DNA of 64,000 nucleotides from Mytilus galloprovincialis (lineage: Eukaryota > Mollusca > Bivalvia > Mytilida > Mytilidae), in the NCBI RefSeq assembly GCF_965363235.1, contig NC_134847.1, positions 59,118,439 through 59,182,438 of the forward strand, read 5' to 3'. Below the pieces are notes generated by a model, which was given only the letters and a program-made list of their open reading frames with translations, made no database searches and had not been told where the DNA came from. Numbering within the stretch: the stretch's first letter is position 1; each line of letters begins with the position of its first letter. Positions 9,336 through 22,229 of the stretch are shown here, in pieces. A program made the position numbers and the translations under genes.

Positions 9336-10898
9336 GAAGCAATTGCACCAAATTGCCAGAAATGTTCCTGAGAAGGGCAATAGCGATTGTTTTCTCCAGA
9401 AAATAAAAAAAAACTGCTAGCAGCTTAGATGGTGCAAAATGATATGAGAAAGTTGGTTCAATTTTCAAAAGTCTTCTTTTGAAGACTAGAACCACTGAAC
9501 CATTGAATTTCAATAATGTCTTTCTTGATAATTATGAATAACAATAATTGTACATTTTCCCCTGCTGCAGCAGAGCAGGAATAACCATACCAATATATGT
9601 GTCAGGAGTTGAAAGGTTACAAGCATTAGCAATACATTATGTTGAAAATTGTCTTCTACAATTCCATACCTCCATTTTTCTGCAGATTTTGGCTTTTTTT
9701 TTTTGTTTAACATGGACTTAAGCAATTCCACATAATAGGGTGTTTATTAAAAACAAACCGGGATAACTTGCAGTTGACGAATTTGAATGATTATAGCATG
9801 AACAAACGATTAACTTAACTCTGAGTTCATTACCGTTCTTATTTAACTGAAGTGTGCCCCATGATATCTTCTACTATATAGTCATGGGTCATATGAGATA
9901 CTTTCATCACAAGCACTTTACAGTCATTGAAATTACTAGAACAATTTCAACCAAAGTGACATAGATTATTCAACTGAGGGATTCTGGCTCCTCCTGTGTT
10001 TGTGCATGCTGGATGAATTTATTTGGAGTGATTTCCATTATAATAAAGAAAGATATAGAATGTAGAAAAACAACTATAAAGTCTCAAATTTATTAGCTTT
10101 CTTTATGCACATCTGTTTAGTTTCCCTGTTCTAAATATTCCAGCTCTTAGTAATGTGTAATCTGTAAACATTGTTTCAACTCATTTTTTAAAGTTTCTTT
10201 GAACATAAGTAATGTAAAAGTTATGTTCTGAATCATCCGAAGCATATATTTTTGCTGTGAAGAAATTTATTTTCACTTTTTGTACATACATTTGTAACCT
10301 GATCTATCTTTGCATTTTGTGATGCAGAATATTCATGTTCAGCCTGCCTTGTGCAAAGTTATTTATTTTCAGGTCTTACAAGAATAGTTTTTTTTTTCTT
10401 CTCATAATCCTCTTGTCCCTTCCCACTCCCCCCCCCCCCCCCCCACACACACAAAAATAAAATGGTGCCCTTAGAAAAAGAAAAGGCAAGGGAAAACACT
10501 TCTGCTTACAAACTGTAATTCAGTGATTTGATCTTATTGATAATACCATTTCACAATGATGCTGACATATCTATATCCCCTTAGACCTTTGTAGAATACC
10601 CCCCTTCACATTCATTCTCCTGACTTGTGTGAACTTCACTTGTTATATCAGTGATAAAAATCTTCTCACAATCTTGATTACTTGTAGTTTTTTGTAGAAA
10701 TAATGTTCAAAAAAGAAGATAGTAGTACGGTCGAATAAAAGGAGATAAAGAGCTTTCCAGCTAATTTAAGACTATCATTTGACATTAGTTCTATCCATAT
10801 AATATAATTTAGCTGTAATGTATCTAGAGATATATTTTTTCAACTCTGAGACTAAATTTTAATAGTAGAACTGTACTGAATTAAAGTCAATCTTTTAT
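9336..10898. other. Intergenic, no gene seen; poly-C tract near 10428-10443
   Basis: AT-rich spacer. Two overlapping minus-strand open frames (9307-9513, 9510-9731) show no domain. A C-homopolymer followed by a short CA run lies at about 10428-10452. Confidence 0.5.
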
Positions 10899-10964
10899 AG
10901 ATAATGCATATTTTAAGGTTTTTCTTGTCGTACGACAAGAAAAACCTTAAAATATGCATTATCT
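10899..10964. repeat. 66-bp perfect palindrome without spacer
   Basis: Each 33-base arm is the exact reverse complement of the other, with the centre between 10931 and 10932 inside CTTGTCGTACGACAAG. The flanking bases (10898 and 10965) break the symmetry. It would form a perfect cruciform or RNA hairpin. Confidence 0.95.
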
Positions 10965-10974
10965 GACTTATATA

Positions 10975-11166
10975 CCGTCAAAAAATATTAATTTTATAAA
11001 GTTTTGTAAAATTTAGTATCCTATTTTACCGACAACACTAAAGTGGGATATTCCTTTCTAATGCGTTCAGGTTTTAAATACGCCCTGCGGCTCACTTAGA
11101 ATGTGAAATAAAACAAATTACAGCAAAAGAAGCCGAGACACTGGGTTCCGCGGACCCCTTACGAAT
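10975..11166 (-). mobile_element. Fragment of the GGGTTCCGCGGAACCC element, reverse orientation
   Basis: At 11127-11166 the minus strand has the same start as the elements at 21489 and 30583: a near-copy of the 16-bp palindrome (one mismatch), followed by AGTGTCTCG and TTTTGCTGTAA. The tandem core seen in the other copies is absent, so the extent toward 10975 is a guess. Confidence 0.6.
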
Positions 11167-11169
11167 TTG

Positions 11170-12442
11170 ACTATATATTATCTAAAGTTCCGCCAAAAAA
11201 ATGCTCGTTTCAACACAGTGAAATTCTATGAATAGCTCTGGCATTTTCTGAATAATATGATAACAAATGCATTGTTTTTGGCCGTTAAAAATGATTGACT
11301 CTGATATAAATCCACATTCTTCGTTGAGTTCTTTCAATCTCCCAACACATGGAAGTTTTTAACGACCTTGGCTAGCCATACAGCCCTTGCACGGTCAGTT
11401 CAGTCTCCCATCGACCCATTGATAATACTTTTTTATTTAGTAACATTGGAATGCTGGGCTTCAAAAAAATATCAAGGGAAAATAACTGCAAGTTACTAAT
11501 GAATTGGAATTATTTGAAATTATAATTCGTTTTTGCAATACTTGATCAAAAACCCATAATAAGATTGGCTGCATTTTGTATTCCGTTTTGATTTTTTCTG
11601 ATTTTTGTTTTAGATTGAAAAAAGATCTTAGCTTTTTGTAATCAGAAATTGAATGTAGTTCACTCTGCTTAGATCAAGACAATGACCACCATGTTTTTAA
11701 CGAAAAAATCTCAGAAGGATGGCTCCAGCTTTGATGTAATTTTAGTAAATTCACATATAGAGCAGCTTGGTGTGAAGTTATTCCAAAATGATGCATATGG
11801 CATGTTGCACTGTATGGTAGCCATTCCTCCATTTTTCAGTTGTTTGGTAGGTGACCAGTTGGTAGTATATTTTGAGCTCGCCTGGACCCTAGGTCAAAGT
11901 GAGTTATTGTCATCATTTACATGTGCCATGCATCTATTGTATGTTTACTAGTGGCAAATATCGTGGCATTATAGACATGTTTGATTATAATAAATAATAA
12001 CAGATAGGCTTTATCTAGAGTGGGCAAAGAATACAAACAAAGACAAAATAAGCTCTAATGAGCTTTAAGTTTTAACCGACATGTTAGCCAATTTTAACCA
12101 ATCTTCGGAAGAATCTTACATGGTAGGTTGAAGGTGAGCGATTTAGTCTCCAGTGAGCCTCTAGTTTAATCTGTAATCATGTACATATATTGATATCACT
12201 AAAAGATGCAATCAGTGTTTGCTAGAATCTACTGATTACAGTTTAAATGAGAATGAAAACAGCTGTTAAATGAGCATTGATAAAAAAAATAATAACAACT
12301 CAGCAGATCACAGAGTAAAGTCTATTTATAGAGATTAGGGCGCTCATATTCGCCGTGGACACAATTTCGCCGTTTTATGATTTTGAGGTGTAAAAACTTC
12401 AAAGGATGGTTGAAAAGGAAGAAAATGCCGTTAAGTTATATT
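11170..12442. other. Intergenic, no gene supported
   Basis: An 89-residue open frame at 11682-11951 (+) has a plausible ATG context but no recognised domain, and no splice partners could be found. The remainder is AT-rich. Confidence 0.4.
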
Positions 12443-12725
12443 TTTATGCCCCACATACGATAGTAGAGGGGCATTATGTTTTCTGGTCTGTGCGTCCGTC
12501 CGTTCGTCCGTCTGTCCCGCTTCAGGTTAAAGTTTTTGGTCAAGGTAGTTTTTGATGAAGTTGAAGTCCAATCGACATCAAACTTGGTACACATGTTCCC
12601 TATGATATGATCTTTCTAATTTTAATGCCAAATTAGAGATTTTACACCAATTTCACGGTCAACTTAACATAGAAAATGATAGTGCGAGTGGGGCATTCGT
12701 GTACTGAGGACACATTCTTGTTATA
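12443..12725 (+). repeat. Dispersed GGGGCATT repeat (SINE/MITE-like), full copy
   Basis: Begins near 'ccccacatacgatag' and ends near 'ggacacattcttgttata'. It shares about 100 bp with 43845-43965, including 'gtagtttttgatgaag' and the 'catgttccct' segment. The wording is familiar as a very common mytilid repeat (memory). No RNA polymerase III boxes were identified. Confidence 0.6.
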
Positions 12726-13726
12726 ACAAATATGATTATTTTTAAAAATGAGACTAAATTTCGGCACTTACGGCAAAGGACCGAAAAATGGTCAACGATT
12801 TTCAGCCAATTTCCTGAATGAAAAAAAGAAGCATTCCTTAGTAATTCTTTGACTGATTGCCCTAAATTTCAGTTTTTTACACCTATCAAATGTCTGCTAT
12901 TCGTCTATAATGAAATTTATTTGATCAATATTGTTTAAAGCTGCTGTTATTTGGTTTTATATAGATATGTAAAAACGGCGAATATGTGTCCCCCGTTGAC
13001 AAAAAATTAGGAAATTTCAAACACCCTTTAATCAAACTTTTCAGATGATTTTACTCTAAACAAACACGTTTTCAAGCTAAGAATATTTTGCATTTGAAGT
13101 TATCTTCATATAGAAATATCAGTATACTTCAAAAACATACAGACCTGAACATAAACTGAAGAAAACATGGAAAGATATGGCGAAAATGATCACCCCACTC
13201 TATTGGATGTATTATTTGTGTAAAATAATGGTAGAAAACAATTTTTCGAAGAAAAAATATTTTCTTAAATTTTCTGTTGGTTTTCAATTTCCAGAAAGAA
13301 AATAGTGTGCCTGTATGTTAAACAAATTTTCGTTGGTACAGTAACTCTATTAGATCAAAATGTTGACGCCAAAGCAACGCTGATTTCATTAAACTAAGCA
13401 AGTCTAGAACAACATACAAATTCACTCATTGTATCAGCTCCAATGTATTGTATCTAGTTGCAATGATTTTCAAAAAAATGTCTGACAGTAACAGGAGAAG
13501 TGCTTATCTTATTCCTAGATATTCATAGACGTGAGACAAGGTTTTAAGTGTTACACGGTTTTTTCTTTATCTCTTGAGGTAATCACAAATTTTGGATTTA
13601 TACAAAGTAATGTTTTGACCATTTATAACGCACATTTACTTTAAAAATAGAATCTGATCTGCAGTTTCTCGTTGCGCTATTTGGTTTGTTATTGTTATTG
13701 TTAGTGATATTGGTGAAAAGTTTTGT
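12726..13726. other. Intergenic, no gene seen
   Basis: AT-rich. A segment near 12970-12995 reads, in reverse complement, almost like 12355-12378 (GGACACA..TTCGCCGTTTT), so the repeat at 12443 may sit inside an older inverted-repeat element. Confidence 0.35.
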
Positions 13727-14149
13727 TTAAGGAGGCTCGAGGGTATAAAAATTTCAGAAAAAAATTAAACATTTGTTTTTCATTACAAATTTTATTTATT
13801 ACCTTTTGTAGTTGTTATTTTATCATATGGTACAAAAATCATTTAATGCAATCAATTCGTGTTGGCCCCAGATGACTTTTAAAATGTATACATCATTGAA
13901 AAAGTTCCAAATTATCTCCCTTTGGTGGAAAAATGCAATTTTTTGGCTTTAAAATTAAAATATCTTTTTTAATTCATCGGTGACCTATATTTTTTGATAT
14001 ATTTTCCATTTAAGCTGTACTTAAACTAAATTATTGTAAAATTTGAGCGATTTCTGTAATAAATTTCCTTTTTTTATTTCGATATTACCTTTATTTCTCC
14101 TATTGCTTCAACAGAAAAATAAACAGCTGCGCCATGAGCGCATGATACG

Positions 14150-15060
14150 CCCGACGTCTTATATGGAAGTTTTATGCAATAATCATAAATAGTTTCTGAG
14201 AAAGTTTTAAGCAATAACCATATATTGTTTTTGAGACACGGCGGGACATGTGAAACCCCTAACCCTGTTTTCTTTCTCGAAAAACTAAATATAACTAAAA
14301 TAAAATTTTGAATCAAAACCAAAAAGTATACAGATCTTTAGATTAATATAACAAAGAAGTGTGTAAAGTTTTAAGCAATAATCATAAATTATTTTTGAGA
14401 TACGGCGCGACATGTAAAAATAAACCTCCCCTGTTTAACAAAATACTCAATAACTCCAAAATAAAGTTTTGAATCATCAACAAAAAGTATACAGATCTTT
14501 AGATTAATATAACAAAGAAGTGTGTAAAGTTTTAAGCAATAATCATAAATTGTTTTTGAGATACGGCACAACATGTAAAAAAAAAACTCCCCCTTTTTTA
14601 CAAAATACTCAATAACTCAAAAATGAAATTTTGAATCATCACCAAAAAGTATACAGATCTTTAGATTAATTAAACAAAGACATGTGTAAAGTTTTAAGCA
14701 ATAATCATAAATCGTTTATGAGATATGGTGCGACATGTAAAAAAACCCTCCCCCTTTTTTACAAAATACTCAATAACTCAAAAATGAAATTTTGAATCAT
14801 CACCAAAAAGTATACAGATATTAAGATTAATATAACTAAGAAGTGTTTAAAGTTATAAGCCATAATCAAGAATCGTTTTTGAGATACGGTGCGACATGTG
14901 AAAAAAACACACCCCTGTCTTAGTTACAAAGTGCCGTAACTCAAAAAGTTTTAATCTTATTTTCACCAAAAAGTATACAGATCATTTGACCATCATAAGA
15001 AACAACTATATTAAGTTTCATGAAATTTGGATAAGTCGTTCTCAAGTAACGGTGCGACAT
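14150..15060. repeat. Tandem repeat, unit about 161 bp
   Basis: The marker GTATACAGAT recurs at 14326, 14487, 14649, 14810 and 14973 (spacing 161-163). Each unit also has a 'gcgacatgt' and an 'agcaataatcataaa' segment. Minus-strand open frames here are by-products of the repeat. Confidence 0.9.
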
Positions 15061-15115
15061 GTTTACGCCGGACAGACAGACACCGGACATTTGTATACCA
15101 TAATGCGTCCCCGTC

Positions 15116-15135
15116 CCGTCAAAATTTTGACGGGC
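15116..15135. repeat. 20-bp perfect palindrome
   Basis: CCCGTCAAAATTTTGACGGG follows the last tandem unit inside the 13731-15316 element. Confidence 0.9.
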
Positions 15136-15597
15136 GTTGACGGGAGTATAAAAACACCTTTACAAAAATGTATGCTTCTTTCGAAGGCAGATTGTGAGCG
15201 CAAATGAACGGTTACTCCACTTTTTTATTTAATTTTTCTATTAACTATAAGATAAAGTTCATTTATAGAAAAATATAAAGAAATCCTATATAAATGATTT
15301 AGACCCGCGATCCCCCTTAAATGATTATTATTGCCATCAAACTTTTTACCCAAATTTACTTTGACACTATACAAGTGTGGACACAGATCAGTGTGGATAG
15401 TATGAATGGATGGTTTTTTTTACACTTTTTAAAATAGTTATTATGTCATAAATAGTCATTAGTGGCCATTTGCTTCTTCTTATAAATAGACAATTTACTT
15501 AAGGCACAAAATTACAATGTAATACCACAACTTTCTATTATATTGTATAAAGCCGACATTGGTTTTCCGCATATCTCCCGCATCTATGCTTGATAAA

Positions 15598-16743
15598 CTA
15601 TATCGTAGAACTGATAGATGCAATGGATTGATCACCATTAACCTGGTAAAGGGAGCTTGGATTGACACGTCTTCTGGATAAAACATTGATGTTGACACTC
15701 CGACAACATATTGGCACGAATTCTTCACATGTTTCTTTAAACTTCTTAACCCGGAAGAAGTATATCACGGGGTTTATGGAACTTTTACTAAAAGCTATCC
15801 ACAGAAAAATTGTGTCTCGATTCATCTGGAACAGACCGGTAGTGTTGGACACAATTTGATTGATAGAATAAGGCGAAATACATAGAATCACTAAAACATA
15901 TAACAACATGATTGTTTTAAAAGTCCGAGTTTTGAATTTGACGTCAACATCAAGTTTTGTTTTCATCGGAATAAGTATAAATCCCAAGGTAGCACTCATT
16001 TGAGCTATGTTTAGAGATACCTCCGTGTCGGGATGATTGTGAATACGAAATGAATTTGTTCTAACAGTATTTGTTATAGCACTAAAAGCATATCCGGTTA
16101 ACAAGATGGGAAAAACAAAGCTTAGTGTAAATTTAATAGCTAGAAAGCTGATATCATATGTTTTGTTCGTTACTGCAAGTGAACATTGAGTATGGTCACT
16201 GAATAGCTTGTAGTCACTTAAACCAACAGCAGGTGGTAGTGACGTAACCAACGGAATAGTCCAAACCAATAGTATTAATATTTTGGCAAATTTTGCTGTC
16301 AGCTTGTCTCGTCGTTTAACAATTATCATATATCTGTCTCCGCTCATAATAAATAAAATCAAGATGGCAACTGAAGTCAAATACTCCACTAGGAAAGCTT
16401 GTATTTTACAAACGACATCACCAAAAATCCACCTTCCATGGATTATTGTGATTAGAGGCAATGGAACGCATACTACCGACATAACAATATCACTAAGAGC
16501 CATGCTCGCAAGCAACAGATTAATAGCAGAACGCATCTGGGGTTTTCTGTAAACAATGAAGCACACAACAGCATTCCCCAAAAATCCTGTTAATACTAAA
16601 AAGGAGGATATTGTTCCAATTGATATTTTGCTGAATGTCGACAGTATTGGTATTCCAGGTGTGTGATGACTGTCGGGTGATAAGCAGAGTGATAACGAAG
16701 CAGTCGTCTGGTTTCCATATGTAGTGTTAATACATTCTTGCAT
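15598..16743 (-). CDS. Rhodopsin-family GPCR, GPR63/GPR45-like
   Basis: A 381-residue receptor with seven hydrophobic segments, encoded in one exon. Two N-glycosylation sites (NTT, NQT) precede TM1 (LTGFLGNAVVCFIVY). TM2 follows the MRSAINLLLASMALSD block, the TM3 Cys is in GDVVCKIQ, the DRY motif is in SGDRYMIIVKRRDKL, a second-loop Cys is in HTQCSLAV, and TM7 has SSINPVIYFF. A CC pair (ICCR) after helix 8 could be palmitoylated. The MRSAIN block and the DRYMIIVKRRDKL stretch are close to the orphan receptors GPR63/GPR45 (PSP24) as I remember them. TM6 has CISP where most class A receptors have CWxP. The open frame extends 16 codons upstream to 16791, exactly at a TTTCTTCAG acceptor, so I take the internal ATG at 16741-16743 as start and suggest an upstream 5' UTR exon. 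Ligand unknown. Confidence 0.85.
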   Translation of the reverse strand: MQECINTTYGNQTTASLSLCLSPDSHHTPGIPILSTFSKISIGTISSFLVLTGFLGNAVVCFIVYRKPQMRSAINLLLASMALSDIVMSVVCVPLPLITIIHGRWIFGDVVCKIQAFLVEYLTSVAILILFIMSGDRYMIIVKRRDKLTAKFAKILILLVWTIPLVTSLPPAVGLSDYKLFSDHTQCSLAVTNKTYDISFLAIKFTLSFVFPILLTGYAFSAITNTVRTNSFRIHNHPDTEVSLNIAQMSATLGFILIPMKTKLDVDVKFKTRTFKTIMLLYVLVILCISPYSINQIVSNTTGLFQMNRDTIFLWIAFSKSSINPVIYFFRVKKFKETCEEFVPICCRSVNINVLSRRRVNPSSLYQVNGDQSIASISSTI

Positions 16744-17167
16744 TTGAGTAGTATATTTTTGGTAATCCAAGAAATGTGCAAAAGTAATCAACTGAAGAAA
16801 AAAAACACAAAATAAAATAGTTATTGTTTGAAAAAAAAAATTAATACTTGCATTGAATTCTATTGTAAAAATATGAAATCATTTCTAAATCCTGTAACAA
16901 AAAAATATTTTGTTTGATATTACAGAAGCAGCAAATTGGAATAATAAAAACATGATCTGACATAAGACGCAGAAATTATTATCTCTAAGCCGGAGAATAG
17001 AATTGATAAACGAAGTCAACATGATACCTGTTCAGTAATTGCTATAGCTACGATAAGTAGGCAAATTAATTACATTCCCGTCGGTTATCTGAGATTCTCC
17101 GTTTCAAGTATGACAGTGTCCTTATAGGGATAATTTCAGATGTTAATCATGAAAATAAAGAAGTTAA

Positions 17168-17761
17168 GGTGGTATGGGAGTCTAAAATAAAAATGATAGA
17201 ATTTGTTCATACTTTGCCAAAACGTTGTATCTATTGATACATGTTGAAAAATATAATAAAAATGATAGGTCACCGCGCATTTTCTCAAGCTACAGGACGG
17301 GACAAAATGACACATTTTGTATGGATTATACAGGAAAAAACACTATTTTGTGATTAGAAACTAAACAAAATGATAGAATTGTTAAATACTTCAGGGAAAG
17401 ATAGCTTTCAGACACTGCTTTGAGAATATCAAAAGAAAAGATAGGGTCACCGTACGTTTTTTCCGGCTAAAATACAAAATAGGGAAATTCCATACAGAAT
17501 CCTTCAGAAAATGCACTTTTTTAGAGTTACCTCCCCTTAAAATGCCAATTTTAAAAAAAGATAAAAACAACCAAAAATAATTAACATTTGCAAAAATATC
17601 AATATTTAGAAGTTATATTCTTATAAATTGGTACTTTTAAATGAAAATGTACATTAAACATCTGCATTCCTGCATCAAATTTTGCTAACTTGGTGGAAAA
17701 TCTGGACCTTTGATTCTCTGTTTTTTTACAATCAAAGATGGAGGAAGACACCCATACCACC
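17168..17761. mobile_element. TTAA-flanked MITE
   Basis: TTAA at 17164-17167 and 17762-17765. The termini GGTGGTATGGGAGTCT and (reverse complement of the right end) GGTGGTATGGGTGTCT match at 15 of 16 positions. 594 bp with no coding potential. Confidence 0.75.
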
Positions 17762-18410
17762 TTAAGTAGGAATTAATTACCCCTCCGGAGCACATGAGTT
17801 CACTCCCGTGTTTTTGTTGGTTCGTGGTGACCGTGCTCTATCTTTCGTGTATGCTTGGTATAATCAGGGACTTTCGATACTTATAGTTAGTATAGACTGT
17901 CCCTGGTATAATGTTGTATGATTTATGGTTTGTCTTTGTACCTTTTGGTCGTGTATGGGTTTGTCAGATTTACTTCGACTTGTGGTTTCTGCTCGCCCCT
18001 TGGTATCTCCTCATTTAATTTTTAACTATTCTACAGTATACAACACACACTACGACAAATTCTACTAGAGCTCAACATCTTCACTTTTTCTGTAAATGCT
18101 AGCACAAGCCTTGGTACGCGAAATAAGTCATCTTACATACCACATAATCATTACAATAACGCCAAAAAAATCAACGTCGAACCGTTTGAAACACGCGAGA
18201 CTTAATTTAATTTTTAAGCGTTTATTTTTTCTCCACCGTATCAAAATGTAAAACTCTTTCATGCAATGGTCAGCATCTTGGTCTCATGTACCTTCATAAT
18301 TTACCATAAAGTTAATAAAACATTATGTTTGTGATGTAAAATGAAAGACAAAGAAAAAAGCTCTATGAAATGAAATAAAATTTGTCAGAAATGTTAGTAT
18401 TTACCTTAAC
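17762..18410. other. Repeat-like spacer
   Basis: 17780-18010 resembles a dispersed segment seen near retroelement ends in mytilid sequence ('cggagcacatgagttcactccc...'), from memory. No gene is seen. Confidence 0.3.
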
Positions 18411-18411
18411 C

Positions 18412-18470
18412 ATCCCATCGTGTTCTCGAACGAGATAAGAGAAATACAAACTCGACCTGGAATAATAAAT
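18412..18470 (-). other. Possible 5' untranslated exon of the GPCR gene
   Basis: On the minus strand a GTAAAT donor follows TTAAG at 18411/18412. Joined to the acceptor at 16791/16792 it would give a short upstream frame that ends at once, leaving ATG 16743 as the main start. This is inference from splice-like signals only. Confidence 0.2.
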
Positions 18471-18819
18471 ACCATAAACGTACAGATGGTTTATAATTCA
18501 GGCAATTAGAACTATGATTACACCTGTATGATAACCTTTACAAGATATTGATTGACAATCTCCACAGATTTTCCAGATTAAATAAATCGTAATGATTATG
18601 ACAGTGATATGATGCGCTTCCTTTGTACAATTCTCATTAAGCAGTCGTGTGTTAATAAAGATTGTGACGTTAGTACATTGGTCACGATTCTGCTATTCCT
18701 GTTCTAAAATGTATATAATAATAGATGGAAGGTACCAAGATAAAAACACGAAACGAAGTAGAGGTTCGTGGGCAAACAAGAAAAGGCAACAGCGAACAAT
18801 AAAACGTCACGATGTTTAC

Positions 18820-19050
18820 CATATTTCCAGTTTTCAGCAATTTTTAATCAAAATCCAAGGTTTTCACCCAAAATTTTCAACTTCCTGTACTTTGAAATTC
18901 ATCAAAGTTTAAAAAAAAAATCATTGTTGTAATAAGATCTGTTGACTTGATTAAAAATTATGTGGGTTGCTATTTTTATTTTTTAGTCACAGCAAATTTC
19001 CAGTTTTCAGCGATTTTTCAACAAAAAATCCAAGGTTTTTACCCAAAATA
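18820..19050. repeat. Pair of direct repeats, about 55 bp each
   Basis: 18823-18875 and 18998-19052 share 'tttccagttttcagc', 'atccaaggtttt' and 'acccaaaa'. Confidence 0.6.
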
Positions 19051-19469
19051 AAGAATTCGATTCGTCCAAACATTCTCGATTTTTTTTTATGTTCAACAGA
19101 TCACCAGAACCAGCGAGGAAAACTAGAAGAACATTATGATGTTAGTTAGAGGTTTTGTCATATTTTGGCTAGAATGACTGGACTAATAAGAACTCCAATC
19201 GTAACGGAGAGAATCGGATGCACCGGAAGGGTAATACTATACTGGTTCTCTTTTGATAGCTGTTGTTTTGCACAATAATAAAAAAAAGAAAAACGCAACG
19301 AATAGTTTGTGTCGAGCATGCGACATTTGTATCAGAAAGCTCGACATAAGGATAATGATTCGGCGGCAGCGGCGTTTTTACATACCTCTCGAAAGCTTTA
19401 AAAAATTTCAGAAGGTAGACGACCTGGATCCTTCATACTTTATTTACAGATGCCTAATGGTATCAATCT

Positions 19470-20010
19470 TTCGTCTGTCATATGACCATTGTCCTTGTCC
19501 TCATTTTCATGGTTTAGTGACTACTTGAAAAAAACGGTAAAGATTTTTAGTATTCTCAATGTCTCTCTTATTTTGAGTAATAGGATAACTGTGTTTGGTA
19601 TGTTCAAACCTTCAGTGCCCGTCAGACAGATTTCACTTGAACTCGTCCTCATTCATGAATCAGTGAACAAGGTTAAATGTTCGTCGTCAAGTCCTTACCT
19701 CAGATGCTGTAAGCAAGATGCCTACTACATTTGGTGTTCAGAATAATTCCAAGGTGTTCATGTCCGACTGGCAGGTAGCATGGTCTGGTATTCTAATAAT
19801 ATAGGCAACTATATTTGGTGTATGGAATGGTTTTAAGGTATATATATGTTTATCTAGAATTATCATCTGACCATGACCTCATTTTTCTTGTTCATTGGAC
19901 AATCTTGAGTTTTCCTGGTTAAGTTTGTGTCTTGATACTTAAGCAATAGGTCAACTATATTTTAAGCCTGTTGAAATGATTATATCAATACATTGTAAAA
20001 ACTGACTTGT
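19470..20010. repeat. Degenerate tandem repeat, unit about 145-190 bp
   Basis: Repeated segments such as 'tgaccat...cctcattttcatgg', 'aataggtcaactatattt' and 'atttggtgt' occur at 19480, 19635 and 19870. A further piece lies at 23025-23080. Open frames here have no domains. Confidence 0.5.
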
Positions 20011-20146
20011 CTACTATGCAGATCAGAAACGTTTCAAAAATGGTTTAATTACTTCATAAACTAATTTCTTCTTATATGTTGATTATGTATTAATATGCAG
20101 CGACACACATCAATCTCTGAATTACATGCTATTGACTAAAGACCCC

Positions 20147-20720
<574 letters not shown>

Positions 20721-21480
20721 GTCTCTAAGACAAACATAGCAATCTATATATCCAACATCCAATGGACTTAAGGTCGAACCAATTTGCAGTCAGAGAAGAA
20801 CAAGATATTCCGCAAATGCCAAAACAAACGGTATCACTAGTATTCAAGACCGTGAATGATGTGCAGCAATCTATCAGTGTCATCTTGTTAGGTTTAGTTA
20901 ATTGATACTAAAACCCATTATTTATTTTAAAAATCTAATTACAGTGTTGAATTGGTTATATTTAAGAAAAATTTAGCACGGATCATGTCTAATTTTACAG
21001 GCTCGATAAACAACATATCAATTGAAATTATGAAGTAATTTCCCATAAAGTTAAAATGTGTAAGGGTTTGACAACGAAATAAGTAGTTGATCTATTCCCA
21101 TCCATCATATTGAATGTTGAAAAGTTTACAGAAAAGTTTACCCATATTTGTTGGTCAATGTAAAATCCGATTGTCATAATGTATTATCACTTAACTCTTA
21201 GATCTATATTCATTTAGATGAAACCCTTTCATTGAAAGAGTTAATTGTTAACTCGATGCCGTAAAGCTTGCAAGCTAGTAAAATCTTTACCGAAGAGTAC
21301 AATTTATTACAATTTATTATACAAGCACGCAACTCTTTGTTAGTTTGAACTGCATTATTGTTTGATAAACAGTACTGGTGTTCAAATTGTACTAAATGAC
21401 CACTTTAAGTAGAAACAGTACTATGATTTACTATGGTATTATAAATATACAATGTCATTAAACGCGAAAAAGACAAAAAA
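20721..21480. other. Spacer, no feature seen
   Basis: AT-rich, no open frame or structured repeat recognised. Confidence 0.5.
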
Positions 21481-22162
21481 ATTTATAAGGGTTCCGCGGA
21501 ACCCAGTGTCTCGCCTACTTTTGCTGTTAATCACACACTCATCAAAAATGATGAAAAAAATCAATAAAATTATTCCTCTCGATACTATCTTTTGATTGTC
21601 AGAAGCTTCTGTCCAAGTTTAGTAAAATCCAGGCTAGTTTAAGAATCTTAAAAATGTTTTAAATACTTTAACTGCAGACTGTATGTAATGTTAACTGGAA
21701 GAAAAACTAAGTCCATTTATAAGTAAAATACGGGAAAAATGGAATTTTATTTTTACAAAATTTACATCTGGATACTATCTTCTGATCATAAACAAGCTTC
21801 TGGCCAAGTGTCTTACAATTCCAGGATAGTTTAAGAAAGTTATTAAAATTTTAAAAACTTTAACCACAGAGTGAATGTCATGTTTCCTGGCAGAAAAAAA
21901 CTAAGTCCATTTATAAGTAAAATACGGAAAAAATGGAATTTTATTTTTACAAAATTTTACTTCTGGATACTATCTCCTGATCATAAACAAGCTTCTGTCA
22001 AAGTTTCGTACAATTCTAGGATAGTTTAAGAAAGTTATTAAAATTTCAAAAACTTTAACCACAGAGTGAATATTTGTGGACGCCGCCGACGACGACGCCG
22101 ACGACGACGGAATGTAGGATCGCTATGTCTCGCTTTTTCGACTAAAGTCGAAGGCTCGACAA
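21480..22162 (+). mobile_element. Tandem-cored non-autonomous element (pearl/Helentron-like?), copy 1
   Basis: Starts with the palindrome GGGTTCCGCGGAACCC (21489-21504) and AGTGTCTCGCC. It has about two 194-bp core units (CTAAGTCCATTT at 21707 and 21901), then a GACGACGCC-rich stretch, and ends with a hairpin TTCGACTAAAGTCGAA (22137-22152) and GGCTCGACAA. The same order of parts is found at 30575-31725. Tandem-cored, hairpin-ended elements are known from bivalves; the class assignment is inference. Confidence 0.7.
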
Positions 22163-22229
22163 TGAAACAAAGACCTATATAAGAGGGTCATTTAATGGTC
22201 AGAATGAAATCTGAAGGTAGAAGGATTCT

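Larger units (their letters stand above)
13731..15316. mobile_element. TTAA-flanked non-autonomous element with tandem core
   Basis: TTAA lies on both sides (13727-13730 and 15317-15320). The termini are imperfect inverted repeats: GGAGGCTCGAGGGTATAAA on the left and, in reverse complement, GGGGGATCGCGGGTCTAAA on the right. Inside are five to six direct repeats of about 161 bp (14150-15060) and a 20-bp perfect palindrome at 15116-15135. There is no transposase. TTAA target duplication is typical of piggyBac and Kolobok groups. Confidence 0.65.

Noticed and set aside
11682..11951. 89-residue frame with ATG
   Set aside because: No recognised domain, splice partners or neighbours; kept only as a note in the intergenic entry.
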